A stretch of DNA of 64,000 nt, from positions 22,492,456-22,556,455 of the forward strand of contig OX328110.1 in the NCBI GenBank assembly GCA_946811185.2, written 5' to 3'. The stretch comes from Hippopus hippopus (Eukaryota > Mollusca > Bivalvia > Cardiida > Cardiidae). This document shows, piece by piece, positions 21,791 through 32,524 of the stretch. The notes beneath the pieces were generated by a model. That model had not been told where the DNA came from. It saw only the letters and a list, made by a program, of their open reading frames with translations, and made no database searches. Both the position numbers and the translations under genes were made by a program. The stretch's first letter is position 1. Each line of letters starts with the position of its first letter.

Positions 21791-21966
21791 GTATAAGGCT
21801 GAATTTAGAAACATCGTGTATCTGTTTTTCCGAGTTTTATTGGAGCAAAACTCGAAATGCTTTACGATATGCAACAAATTATCTGGCTAAATCTTTTATT
21901 TTCAATGAATTTGGTTTATGCAAAGAATATGCGTATGACTTCTTTATTGATCAACTAAATGAACGG

Positions 21967-22270
21967 AGAAAGATTTATTAAGACAGCTTCAGTGTTAGGG
22001 CACTGTGATTTTTATTAGGCCAGTGCCTAGAACTTAAATTGCAAACATATTTCCTTGTTTTATGTCGGGACAACTACATTCTATTAGTCTGAATGAGTTC
22101 TAAAGACCGTCTTCGTTATTGCGTTGCAGGTTACGTTGTTATCGAAACGCGACATTATGAGGGCTGGTACTTAAGCTGCCTGCGATTAGATTTGCGTTGT
22201 ATACTTTATCGGTAGCGTCAGTTTTTAGGTCCGTATTGCTTAATTGTGTATTCCAAAACAAACATGTATC
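21967..22270 (+). repeat. Old dispersed repeat R, copy 1
   Basis: R is recognised from collinear blocks shared with 25512-25810 and 37691-37800: GAAAGATTTAT, GTGCCTAGAACTTAAATTG, TTGTTTTATGTCGGGACAAC and GTTATCGAAACGCGA. No terminal repeats or coding are visible. Divergence is high, so boundaries are approximate and the family type is unknown. Confidence 0.45.
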
Positions 22271-22922
22271 GAAGAAAAAACCGTTGAGTGTTAGACGAAA
22301 CAATATGAAGATCTGATACGTTTATTCCTGTTATCACAGTCAATAAGATTGACCGGCGGGTTAAAAGAGTGTAAGTTCAATTCATTTATGGGATAACGCA
22401 CTTCTGTGTCAACTCAGATCTACGCTCCAACCTTGGTAAGCGCACATGTATGTGTGTTATGTGTAGGAAAAGTTTGATTGATGACTCCAGTTCGAATAAA
22501 CGAATAGGGTTGATTTGACCGAAAAGCGTGTGTAATTTTCAATTTTGGAAATATTTATGTAATAGCCTAGATCTTACTTTCGGAATTACATTTGTTGAAC
22601 TACACATTAGAATCCGCATTAATTTCTCTGAAATTTAGGATAAATCTCCGTTAACTACAGAGATAAACGTATTGATAAATATAGGATTGTTTACCCCAGG
22701 TCTTATACTAGTCCAAATATTAAAGCATCATTTCTCGCTAAACACTTTACAGTTTTTGCCACTAACAATGTTTTCAGATTTACCAAATCTTTAAAGTTTA
22801 CAATTGACTGAATTGAAAAAATGTGTTCCTGAATCTACACTTCCCAGTTTTTCTTGCACTTGTATTTGCAATTTTTTGGTCTACTCATGACTCGATATTG
22901 TTCCTATGTACATTATTAGCTG
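22271..22922. other. No supported feature
   Basis: AT-rich sequence without recognised repeats or exons. Confidence 0.4.
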
Positions 22923-23638
22923 GTCGTACAACGAGTTTATTATACTGCAAAGTTTTACCATTTCAATGTGTACTAAGTGAAATTTCCCCGTTTTATGTTC
23001 TCACGAATTGAGTATGCTGACGACATAGAATTTCCCTTCTGAGTGTCCCAATTCAATGAATACTTTGGTAAAACGTGCAGTTTGGTGGATGAACTTGATG
23101 ATGTCACTGCGATAGACATTCGTCATATTTTTATTCAAACATGGATTTAAGCAACTTTAAGGTAAATAACTGTGCATTTTAACGACTTTGCTGTTAAAAA
23201 GTAAACGACCATTAGGTACCTCAAATGACTATTAGGTTATCCTTTAAACGTTACCATGAATGAGTTTCGACACTTCACAATTCGCTTACCTGACGAAGGG
23301 ATGGCTCGTTTTAACCCCGTGTATTTGTTTTACAATACAACAAACGATAATATACGTAACTATATTCATTTATTTTTCAAAAATAATCCATTCTTTCCGC
23401 TTTAATGAAAACAATCAAGGGAACTTAGAAATAATATGGCTACTCGGTACGTTTTTCTTGTGGGCGGCTCGTATCGGTCGACGCCGCCATTTCGGATGTT
23501 GTGTTGAAAGTGTATTCATGTATGCGAGGCTCTCAAAAGGGAAACTGCTTATACGTGGATTTTGCCAGTGTACATGACTGTGTGTACGAGACATATTATC
23601 CAATCAGATCGCGAGAAATTTGTTTGCAGTATAATAAT
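22923..23638 (-). mobile_element. DX composite, body nearly complete, foldback lost
   Basis: Only GGTCGTACAACGAG (22922-22935) remains of the foldback. The body then runs in reverse from TTATTATACTGCAAAG to TTTGCAGTATAATAA at 23638. It retains blocks missing from the copy at 20766, including TAACCCCGTG and GCTTACCTGACGAAGGG, but the CRE pair is deleted. The YY1-type site is mutated (GCCGCCATTTCGG). Confidence 0.8.
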
Positions 23639-24275
23639 ATGAATAGTGCACCTTTTGTATAATGAAATATGGCCTTTGAAATATCGGATGCCTGTAAATG
23701 TGAAAGAAATTAACCTTGAGACATTGTGGGTGTTTTTTTTGTTCTTCCAAATGTACACAACAAATTGACCGATGTGAAAGAAGGAAGTAGTGTATTCTGT
23801 AACTGCTTGCATGTTTACCGCATTCGTTGTTTCCCCCGACTCTGTTTATCCTCTGCTAACTGCATCAAGTATTTCAGGGAAATTTAAAGACTTGTAAGAA
23901 CCATTTATTTCGATAACAATCTGTAAGCGACCTAATAAATCTTTGTCTGAAAAGGAAAGCGCTGGGAATAGTGAATTTGTGGCATTATTTGGAATGACAA
24001 ATTGAGTTCATTGTTCAGCTAACTTTTTTCATTTGTTTCTGAGCCATTCTAATTTATTCTTATAGACGACTTTTTTTATTTCTTACTAAACGCAGATCAC
24101 TTTGCGTGTGCTTTCTTGTAGTAACGCAAAGCTTATGACGCCCAAATTCAGTTCTTTTGAATTCATGTTTTTGACGGTAATGCGTCCTGAAAATTCCATT
24201 GAACATCCAAGAACAGCAAACTAAAGTCCGACATCCCTTTCTAGCTTATTTTCTGTTTTTTTTTTGTTTTTTTTC
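23639..24275. other. No supported feature
   Basis: T-rich at its right side, immediately before M156. No gene evident. Confidence 0.4.
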
Positions 24276-24660
24276 ATGTCTCCCCCCGTCAGGGTCGGGA
24301 TACATATTGTTTTTCCCCGTGCGTCCGTCTGTCTGTCTGTCCGTCACAAATCGTGTCCGCTCTATTACTCGAAAACCTTTTAAGATATTTTGATAAAACT
24401 TCACACATTTGTAAAGCACCATGAGACGAAGTGTCATGCACAAGAACGATAACTCTGGCTTGTACATTTTTCGAGTTATTTCCCTTTGATTATTTTCCTT
24501 ACTCATTTTACGTACAATTTCGTGTCAGCTCTGTAACTCGAAAACCGTTAAAGAAAAATGACTATTATTTCAGTTAGAAATTGCCTTGGTGACATATCAA
24601 TCCTTCTGACACCAAAAAGGGGGGAGACATCTGTTTTTTTGTAGAAAAACAAGTTCTAGT
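24276..24660 (+). mobile_element. M156 element, single-unit form
   Basis: Begins ATGTCTCCCCCCGTCAGGG, then a (CTGT/CCGT)n stretch. One 156-bp unit (CACAAATCGTGTCCGCTC to GATTATTTTCCTT) follows, then a terminal variant (TTTTACGTACAATTTCGTG) and GGGGGGAGACAT with a further block ending AACAAGTTCTAGT. ATGTCTCCCCCC and GGGGGGAGACAT form 12-bp inverted repeats, though homology with the second copy runs about 30 bp past the right one. It is non-coding and of unknown superfamily. Compare the expanded copy at 33799. Confidence 0.8.
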
Positions 24661-25138
24661 TTTTTTTCTTTAAGTGGCATAATATTTTGATGCAAACGTT
24701 GCGTTTGATTAAGTTTATTTTACAAAAGTTGTCAAGATTGTCAAGCAGTCCATGTGTAATTAGATCAAATTTCATATAATTTGCCGGCTGATCATGGTAC
24801 ATACTTCTCGCCTATTATTTTGTCACAATGTTTTAGAATTGTGTTCACTGCAAAACGAAATAAAATCTTATTTTATTTTTGAGAGAGTGATGTGTATAAA
24901 AAAGTTCACTGTATTATCATTTACAGTCTCAACCTTGAAAAGGTCAGTATCGTCCTAATCAATAACTTATCCTATAGAAGAGAACCAAGTTTTGCCTCAT
25001 CCAACATGCGGATCGAGGTTTCGACAATTTTGGTTTTATTTATTGTCAATAAATCTGATTTATGTTTATAAGATATGTGTGCCTTCTAATCCTTCATAAG
25101 CATTTTCGACGTAATTCTTGCAGTACCATGGTTGAGAA
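24661..25138. other. No supported feature
   Basis: No recognised element or exon. Confidence 0.4.
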
Positions 25139-25312
25139 CAGGGGTGTTTGCGGATGGTATAGATCAAAGATCAGACAGCACAGTCTGTGCAGTCTGATCA
25201 CTGACCTATACCGTTCGCTTGTTGAATCAAGCTTATAGAATGAAGATATTTCTGAAATTCAATTGTTTGATTGAAAGAGGTCGAATTTATACATTTGGCG
25301 CTAAAAGGGTTG
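25139..25312 (+). mobile_element. P2 MITE, left end lost
   Basis: TTGCGGATGGTATAGATCAA, hairpin TCAGACAGCAC / GTGCAGTCTGA with loop AGTCT, then ACCTATACCGTTCGCTTGTT. The right end TTTGGCGCTAAAAGGGTT is the P2 terminus. The left terminal TTAACCC is not found. Confidence 0.65.
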
Positions 25313-25339
25313 CTTTCAATAATAACAAAAAAAAAAAAA

Positions 25340-25385
25340 CAGCCTGATCTTAGGTCTACACCGTCTGCTATCCAATTCTGAACTA
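25340..25385. repeat. P1/P2 hairpin arm fragment
   Basis: CAGCCTGATCTTAGGTCTAC followed by ACCGTCTGC is one arm of a P-type hairpin, just after a run of A. Confidence 0.45.
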
Positions 25386-25511
25386 TGACCAAATGGTCTT
25401 TGCCTATTTACAATAAAATATTTTCATCAGCAGTCGAAAGAATATATTAAAATGTAGAAATAGTTATTTTGGCAGCAAAAGAGCTGTATCGATAAGTATC
25501 TATGGAGAGAC

Positions 25512-25810
25512 CGAAAGATTTATGTTTGGAACGTCATCGTTACGGTATTGTGGTTTTTTATTGGGTCAATACCTAGAACTAATTGGGAACATAGATTTTC
25601 TTGCTTTATGTCGGGACGATTGTGTTTTATTGCAGACGGAAATTATTCTGCTTGTCTGAATCAAGATTGGATATGTTTGTTTGTTTTTGCTCTGAGAAGA
25701 TTATGTCGTTATCGATACACGAGGTTATTATAATTCGATAATTGTATTGTATGTTGACTGGCGTGTCTAGATGGGGTTATTTTGGAATCGCGTATTCTAA
25801 AATTTATATT
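25512..25810 (+). repeat. Old dispersed repeat R, copy 2
   Basis: Shares GAAAGATTTATG, ATACCTAGAACTAATTGGG, TTGCTTTATGTCGGGACGAT and GTTATCGATACACGAGG with the copies at 21967 and 37691 in the same order. It is the clearest of the three. Confidence 0.5.
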
Positions 25811-26485
25811 TTGGCACTACTGTTATCTTCTAGCTGTGAAATGAATATCACACTAGGAAATAATTGCTTTGGGAATTAAAACAGAATACAAAACATTAAA
25901 CCATAACTCTTTATTTACTATTTGGGCGAACAGCCTCTATCAAGAAAGGAAAATAACGTTTCAGAAAAAAAAGTGAGTGTTTAAATGTATGCGTACGAAA
26001 GACCTTTCCAAAAGTACAGATGCGTTGTTTTGACTGATGGTATTTTTGACTTTGTAGTTTACAAAAATGTGTTATGATATGAAGATTGTACCTCAGACTG
26101 TTTTTGTGCAATGTTTTCAACGATATTGATCAAATACCACGCATCCGAGTTGGATGAACCTGCAGTAGACAACTCTTGAAAATATTACAGGAAAAGCAGA
26201 AACCTCTCTAACGAACAATTGATACTTTTTTCGATTTAATTTTTATAAAATTTTAAAACGTTCAATCTGGTCTTGATCAACATTTTCCGGTACTCTCAGC
26301 TTTTGCAGCGAAAAGAACTTTGAAATATCTATATTTAGAGTGTTATTATTGGCTTAAAATGTTTATTTTATCAGTTGAGCAGTTTATAGGTTGAAAAGAA
26401 AAAGATCAGGACACTGGTGGATAGTCTATATTTCATAATATTTCGTCAAGTTTAATAGGTTCTCTGTATACAGAAACTGTATAGC
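25811..26485. other. No gene; possible P3 scrap
   Basis: CTTGAAAATATTACAGG and AAAGCAGAAA near 26175-26205 faintly resemble P3. Otherwise nothing is recognised. Confidence 0.35.
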
Positions 26486-26756
26486 ATATGGCTTGCATCA
26501 AGCGAAAAGGGGCATTCGGACATTTGCGTAAAGAGGCGTCTCGGATCAGCCTGCGCAGTCCGCGCAGGCTAATCCGAGACGGCACTTTACGACTGCGTTA
26601 GATTTTGTTCTTCAGTAGACTTGCGCCAAACAGAGAATTACACAAAAACGGAAAGTGCCGTCTCGGATCAGCCTGCGTGGATTGCGCAGGCTGATCCGAG
26701 ACGACACTTTACGCAAATGTCTGAATGCCACTTTTTGGGTGTTGCAGGCCAATTTA
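26486..26756 (+). mobile_element. T2 MITE, full length, uninterrupted
   Basis: Left end ATATGGCTTGCATCAAGCG, right end GGGTGTTGCAGGCC. Two hairpins, one near each end, have TCAGCCTGCGC / GCGCAGGCT(A/G)A and TCAGCCTGCGT / GCGCAGGCTGA cores inside GTCTCGGA and TCCGAGAC arms, separated by a spacer with GACTTGCGCCAAACAGAG. It serves as the empty-site reference for the DX insertion at 20766. It ends 6 bp before a T1. Confidence 0.85.
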
Positions 26757-26762
26757 TAGAAA

Positions 26763-27024
26763 TGACTCATGCTCTGGCAAAAAGGGTTTTTTATGCATCT
26801 CGATCTCGATACCAAGCAGGTCATCATACAATTATGGATCCATAAAATTCCTTTTTTCTAACAACCGGCTGAATCCCGGGGTAGACTGGTCCTTTGACAT
26901 GAAGGAAAACATTTACCCAAAGCAAAAAGTTCTGGCCCAGGTCAGCCTGCGCGGATTGCGCAGGCTGACCTGGGTCGATACTTTTTGCAGATGCACTAAG
27001 CCCCCTTTTCACAGAGCGTGGCTC
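26763..27024 (-). mobile_element. T1 MITE, full length
   Basis: Ends TGACTCATGCTCTGGCAAAA and CACAGAGCGTGGCTCT, both flanked by AA. Hairpin near the right: TCAGCCTGCGC, loop GGATT, GCGCAGGCTGA, then CCTGGGTCGATACTTTTTGC. Length 262 bp, the same as the copies at 44028 and 50783. Confidence 0.9.
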
Positions 27025-27893
27025 TAATATATATAGGCGTCCAACTCCATCATTCCATTTTACAGCCTTCTAATACGTTCAATATCGAAACGTATTTCGC
27101 AGGATTGTGAATATTTTGTAAATTATTTAGTATAACATGAAAGGAACTCTTTCATCTAACTCATCATACCAATAAATTAACATGTTATCTCAATATTTTC
27201 TTTGGAAATTCTTGAATACAAGTACCCGAATGCAGTAAATGCCGAGATGTACTTCTACTAGATATAAATCAAACCAGATTGCAGAAAGTACAGAACCGTT
27301 TTCAGTACAGCTAGGTGCCACCGAAAAGTCCTAGATTTCAAGGCCAAGGTCAGACACATTCCCTTGAATGCCTTTGTCGTGATACACGATCGCTTTCTGT
27401 AACCGGTATTTTAATGCGAATTGATCACATTTACTTTTTGTAGAAATGAGTTTCGTCGTACAAACTGAATTGCATTAAAGACAAAATTTAATGATAAAGG
27501 CTTATAGAAAACGTTATACTGGTTTCTTCCTGGTACCAAGGTTTACTTATAATGTGCGTCAGCCAAGGAAATGAACAAGTATGGCTAGTTTTGAAATTTG
27601 AGTCTGTCAGATAAAGACTACACTTTAACTTTCTGCTCGATATTGATATTTCAACTCAACGCACTGTTGCGACCAGTACAGATCAAGATCAGAATGCACA
27701 AACTTTTAACATGCAGTCTAATCTTTCATCTAAACTGTCCGATACTGAGAATTTTTCTGCGGCAAAAAGAACTTTCATCTTTTTATAATTTGTATTTAAG
27801 TAAGGGCTTAGAATTTTAATTATATTTTCTTCAATATAGTCGAAGATGAAACCTGTTGCAAGACAGTTTCAAGCACTCACACATCTTTTTGAT
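27025..27893. other. No gene; one decayed P1 copy
   Basis: At about 27660-27800, CGACCAGTACAGATCAAGAT, a mutated hairpin with an 18-nt loop region, and CTAAACTGTCCGATACTGAG identify an old plus-strand P1 lacking clear ends. The rest is unremarkable. Confidence 0.5.
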
Positions 27894-28129
27894 GAGTTAT
27901 GCTCTGTGAAAAGAGGGTTTAATGCATCTGCAAAATAGTATCAACACAAATCAGCCTGCGCAGTCCTTTTGCTATTGGTCAATTAATGCATGTCAAAGGA
28001 TCAGCTCAGCTCATGATTCAGCTGGTTGTTAGACAAAATTGGTTTCATGGATCCATTATTATGTGACGACTTGCTTGGTAATTGATTGTGGAAGTGCATT
28101 AAAGCCCCTTTTTGCCGGAGCGCCACCCA
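27894..28129 (+). mobile_element. T1 MITE with one hairpin arm deleted
   Basis: GAGTTATGCTCTGTGAAAAG start, TTAATGCATCTGCAAAAT, then TCAGCCTGCGCAGTCC is followed directly by TTTTGCTATTGGTC, so the second stem is missing. The remaining body is intact up to a decayed GCCGGAGCGCCACCCA end. Length about 236 bp, which fits loss of about 27 bp at the hairpin. Confidence 0.75.
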
Positions 28130-28722
28130 CATTTACGAATATATTTGTAACCAACTATTGTATAACTGGACAGCATGGGCACGCAATGTTATTCTTCCTT
28201 TCAAATGTTTTCCCTAAGTGTCATTTTTAAAGTTTTCTTATTGTTTTTGTATAGGGAGAGTTAATAATGCAGCTGTTACTTTTACATTGCTAAATTTAAT
28301 GTACCAACCTCCTTTTTTTTTTCAAATAATTGAAGGGTCTAACGACTCAGAATTAATTTTGCGGCAACAAAATACTTAATCACAGTCTTGGAATGAGCGG
28401 TTAATATTATTTGCAAAACACACAGAGATAAAAAATAGCACACCAATACCTCCATAACAACAACAAACTGGAAAACTCATTTAATGCCTAATTAACTCAG
28501 TCATGTTGTTATCACTCGCTTTACGATGCCAATTCCTTGTCTCAAAGCTCTTTTTCAGACAAACGGCGGCAGAAATGCAAAGGTTTTCCGCAACTAGAAT
28601 GATTCTCAAGACCCCAGTCGATGAATTCCATAATAGATTATTATCTATGAAAGCAAGGAAAAATATGATTGTAGTTTGGTATCTAGCATTGCCAGCTGAC
28701 TTTCGAGGAATAACACTTAGCT
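28130..28722. other. No supported feature
   Basis: A 74-codon open frame at 28503-28727 runs into the following P1 element, which argues against it being a real gene. A 10-T run lies near 28313. Confidence 0.4.
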
Positions 28723-28930
28723 GTTAAGCTGCTAAGTGCGACTCACTGACCTTTTGCGGACAGTGTAGATCAAGATCAGACTGCACAGAACGTGCAGTCT
28801 GATCTTTGATCTACACTGTCCGGTAAGGATATATTTTCCCCCCTAAGAAATATCTTTGAAGTAGCAAAATTTGGGTTTTTACTGTCGACTTAAACGTTTC
28901 ATTTCACTTATTCTGCAGGATAAGGGTAAA
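28723..28930 (+). mobile_element. P1 MITE, full length
   Basis: Left end TTAAGCTGCTAAGTGCGACT (terminal CCC lost), right end TCTGCAGGATAAGGGTAAA. The hairpin is perfect: CGGACAGTGTAGATCAAGA, TCAGACTGCAC, loop AGAAC and the complementary arms, with a single T insertion. Confidence 0.85.
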
Positions 28931-28955
28931 GATATTTTGTCGCACTAAAACTATT

Positions 28956-29208
28956 TAGCCCTGCTCTGGCAAAAGGGGGATCGATGCATCTCCGTGATGC
29001 ATAAATAACAAGCAAATTATCACATGATTATGGATCCATAAAATCCAGTTTGTGTAACAACCGACTTAATCCTATAGTAGAATGTTCCTTGACATGCAGA
29101 AAAAGCAAATAGTTTTGGCACATGTCAGCCTTAGCGGACTGCGATGGCTAGCCTGTGTGAATACCTTTTTGCAAATGCATTAAGTTTCCTTTTCACAGGG
29201 AACAGCTA
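28956..29208 (-). mobile_element. T1 MITE, decayed
   Basis: TTAGCCCTGCTCTGGCAAAA at the left and CACAGGGAACAGCTAAA at the right. Internal ATTATGGATCCATAAAAT and CTTGACATGCAGAAAA blocks are present. The hairpin is badly mutated (TCAGCCTTAGC / GATGGCTAGCC). It lies 25 bp after a P1. Confidence 0.7.
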
Positions 29209-29307
29209 AATTCTATTTTTAAAACTCGTCATCCCAAGCAAAAAAAGCCCAATGGAATAATTTAGATAAAAAACATTCCCTGAACGGGGAAGAAAAAATT
29301 GATGAAT

Positions 29308-29525
29308 GGTCTTTTGACATGCAGAAAATTTACTAAAATTCGATTAGTTTCTACACAGGTCAGCCGCTTACCCTGGTGGATATTTCTGGTAGATGCATTG
29401 TTACAAATCATTTATCCCCTTGTTACAGATCACGCAGAAAATCGGCTTAATCCTGGGGTAGAATAGATCTCTTACATGCAGAAATTTACCAAACGAAAAG
29501 GTTTTGACCCACATCAGCATTCTCT
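29308..29525 (-). repeat. Two T1 fragments
   Basis: CTTTTGACATGCAGAAAATT with CAGGTCAGCC (29308-29395), and GGCTTAATCCTGGGGTAG with ACATGCAGAAATTTACC and GACCCACATCAGCA (29428-29525), are internal T1 pieces without termini. Confidence 0.5.
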
Positions 29526-30196
29526 AGTTGCTTCTGCTACCAGTGTACCACGTGTCGTGCAGTCTGATCTTTGGCTATATTGTCAACTTTTCTTACACAC
29601 TCCTGGCGACAGTGACTTTTAAATCGTAATTATTTGGTTCTTATTTCTATATTAAAATAACTGTTAGGTTCATTTTACGACCTAAGGGCTACTTTTTTTT
29701 TCACAAAATGTTAACTTGTCGACACAATAGCTTAAATTGTTGTAGGGGAAAGAGGATAGAGACAAATTGGACGGCGGGGGATCGAGTCCTAGTTTTGTCA
29801 ACAATCTTTCTGATGATCAACGAATAAGGCAAAATGCGCATAGCTTGTTATGCAGGAGTTGCGAGATCGAATCCTAGCTTTGTCAAAACTCTTCATTCAG
29901 TGCAGTCTGATCTTGGGTCTAGACTGTCAGCAGAAACGAGTAAACTTGCCATTTTAGTCGTAATGCTAAAAATTAAAGTCAAAAGTTTAGTCTATTAGCG
30001 TGTTTTGGTCTAGACAAATTAAGATCATAAATTTGAAGTGCGAATGACAGGTTCCCAACGACAGAAATACAGTCTGTTCCCCTACGTTACATTTAGAGCG
30101 GTCAGAGACGTTAATCTAATTCGTAAACTTAGCTTCATTCTATAGTTATACATGTTCATATCGGTGAATTGCTCAAACCGACTTTTGCGATACTTT
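29526..30196. other. No gene; two P-type hairpin arms
   Basis: GTCGTGCAGTCTGATCTTTG (29555-29574) and AGTGCAGTCTGATCTTGGGT with CTAGACTGTC (about 29899-29928) are single P1/P2 hairpin arms. No other feature. Confidence 0.45.
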
Positions 30197-30402
30197 TGAT
30201 AGATTGAATGAATGGTGTTTTACGCCGCTTTCAACATCATCTCAGTCATATCAAGGCAACAGTTCACATATTCATGTATTTCCTTGGTTTCACCAGTACT
30301 AAGATAGGGCCCCCAGGAAAAACCCAGTGGATCAAGTGAAGCTCGCACACGGGGCTCAAGGTCACGAGTCCTACACTTTACCACTGAGTCACGCAGGATC
30401 CC
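30197..30402 (-). mobile_element. SINE with a different tRNA-like head
   Basis: The body (ATTGAATGAATGGTGTTTTA, CGCCGCTTTCAACATC, CAGTTCACATATTCATG and TTTCACCAGTACTA) matches the other SINEs. The head, read on the minus strand from 30402, is GGATCCTGCGTGACTCAGTG and GTAAAGTGTAGGACTCGTGA, which is not the head of the copies at 2861, 52094 and 59107. It may be a second subfamily or a recombinant. Confidence 0.6.
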
Positions 30403-30736
30403 AGACACAGTAGACAATGATCGGATGGTCTATTTCCTTCAAAAAGGACATAAAAAACCGTTACAAACAAGATTAGACATAACTGAAATACTGAGGTTGA
30501 CACAAGTTTTGTCACTGGAAGCTTCAATTATCGAAGAATGTGAGATAGCGTTAAATTCTAGTGTAGGTCTGTAAGCTCTCCTCTTTCGACGACTAAAACA
30601 CATTATTATGAAACTGAAATAGCCTTTTATCGTATTGACTCGATAAAACAAAGGTCTGGATCAGGAATTAGTTTCCATGTTATGTGTTGTGCAGTGAGTC
30701 TATTCGTGATCTATGTCGTTCTTAAAGGCCTTTGTT

Positions 30737-30945
30737 TTAACTCTTAGGGTGCTAACCGCGACCTTTTGGGGACAGTGTACATCAAGATCAGACTGCAGAG
30801 AACATGCAGTCTGATCTGATCTTGGTTCTACGCTGTCCGATAAGGATATATCTCCCCTCAAAAATGCCTTTGATATAGCAAAATCTTGGTTTTTAATATC
30901 AGCTTAAAAATTTCACTTCACTTTATCTAGCAGGATAAGGGTTAA
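30737..30945 (+). mobile_element. P1 MITE, full length
   Basis: Left end TTAACTCTTAGGGTGCTAA, right end CTAGCAGGATAAGGGTTAA. The hairpin is TCAGACTGCAG / ATGCAGTCTGA with a 5-bp duplication (GATCTGATCTTGG) in the right arm. Just after the right TTAA comes TTGGCGCTGAAAGGGTTA (30947-30964), an orphan P2 end. Confidence 0.85.
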
Positions 30946-32219
30946 TCTTGGCGCTGAAAGGGTTATAGGCGGTAATCTGAATATAAGCTGAAAGTTCGTG
31001 ATTATTTTTTGTTTCTAAAATTTTGGACCAGAATTTTCTCAGAAGTCCTTTTCTCCTCGGAAAAAAAAGCAATGTAGTCTAAAGACGCGAGTTTCATTTC
31101 CCAAAATTAGATTTTTTTTTCCAAACCATTTCTAAGTAATATATATCATTGATTTTCTAATCGCTTAAGTAAAGCTTATGCTTGGTATGAAGAAAAAGAA
31201 AGTAAGCCGGAAGGATGTGCAATTTAATCGTCGGTTTCTCTTTTCGCAGAGGGCAATAATAGTTGCGTGATTACAGGAATGGTCCCATCGTTCAGCATAT
31301 TTGTGTTGTCGAGAGATTCCCAAAAGAAACTTCAGCAGAAAAATCCCTAAAACTCTAATCATGAAAATCATCATAATCATGATCATGATCATCGTCATCA
31401 TACTCTTCGCCTCCTTCTTTTCTTTATTAGAATTATGTATGTATATATGTATTTATGTATGTATGTATGTATGATCATTATTATTTATTTTATTGATATT
31501 ATTATTAGTAGTGGGGATTGTAGTTGTACCACTATCATTTTTCTTAAACTATCATTGTTATCATAGCTGTTATTGTTTGTTGAATTTGAAACACAAAGTC
31601 GAGAGTTCAAATCAGAATGTGTAACAGACCAAAGCAGGATCTAACAGACACCATTTGCTTTCTATATAAAGTTTTCCAATCACCACAGAGTACATTCATG
31701 GAAATGGCTTCTTCGCAATAAATGCCAATAAAACTGATTTATAAACAAATAAATAATATTTCATGCTATACACACATGTTCATGGAGTTCGGTACAGCCG
31801 TAGTTAAAACAGGTTTTATTAGTCAGTAAAACAGAACTGACTTTTAAGAAATTCTATGGACTTTTAACATAGTTTATAGACTTTTTACATTTTGATAGCA
31901 CCATGATTTATTTCCCCCAATCTTTACCGCAAAAGTGCTAGATGGATGAGATTGGATTTTTGCCAGTAAAGAAAATTGATATTTTGCAGTTGTAAAACTG
32001 TTTTGATCAAATATGTAACGAAGAATCGAACAGCCTCTCTTCAGTCTTGTCCGGATCTGCATAGTCTATAGAAGACATATGAAGTTGTAATTTGCTTTAA
32101 AGTATGTGAACTGCAAACCAAATATGATCTGCGACAAAATTGTTGATAAAGTAAGTAAAATAGTATAGTTGACGGAAAAGATCATTTAAGATAGGTCCTA
32201 TCTCACGTAAGCGAATAGC
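30946..32219. other. No gene; microsatellites
   Basis: An ATC/ATG-rich run lies at 31367-31400 and a GTAT-type run at 31435-31473. No repeat family or exon recognised elsewhere. Confidence 0.45.
31435..31473 (+). repeat. (GTAT)n imperfect microsatellite
   Basis: Interrupted GTAT units, the last five uninterrupted. Confidence 0.85.
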
Positions 32220-32524
32220 CGAGCCCCAGTAGCGCAGTCGGTAGCGTACAGGACTCAAGAACAGGAGGTTGCTGGCTCGATCCCCGGCTAGGCCTATTTC
32301 TCTCCGAGGATTGATGAAAGTCATTGTGACAGGATTCATTCCTCTCTAGCCGCTGATCATTGTTTCAACGACGGTTATGTTGGAAAAGCAGCCAGTGGCT
32401 TGGAAAGAATATTGTGCATAGTACTGGTAAAAAAAAACTCCAGGAAAGCATAGATAAGTGCATTGGCCGCCGCAATATATCTGAAATTATGTTGATAACA
32501 GCGTTAATTACCATACAATCAACG
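32220..32524 (+). mobile_element. tRNA-derived SINE, full length, plus strand
   Basis: Head GAGCCCCAGTAGCGCAGTCG with an A-box-like stretch at about 32229-32245 and a B-box-like GGCTCGATCCC at 32274-32284. The body has GAGGATTGATGAAAGTCATT, GCTGATCATTGTTTCAACGA and GGTAAAAAAAAACTCCAGGA, and the tail region holds TACCATACAATCAACG. It is the only near-complete SINE in this orientation and gives the best pol III promoter for the family. A functional tRNA is ruled out because the head runs straight into the SINE body. Confidence 0.8.

Noticed and set aside
24320..24345. CTGT/CCGT microsatellite as an independent locus
   Set aside because: It is part of the M156 left end and recurs in the second copy at 33846.
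28503..28727. 74-codon plus-strand open frame
   Set aside because: Its end runs into a P1 element and no domain is recognised.
32220..32290. tRNA gene
   Set aside because: A- and B-box-like stretches are present, but the sequence continues directly into a SINE body shared by other loci, so it is a SINE head.
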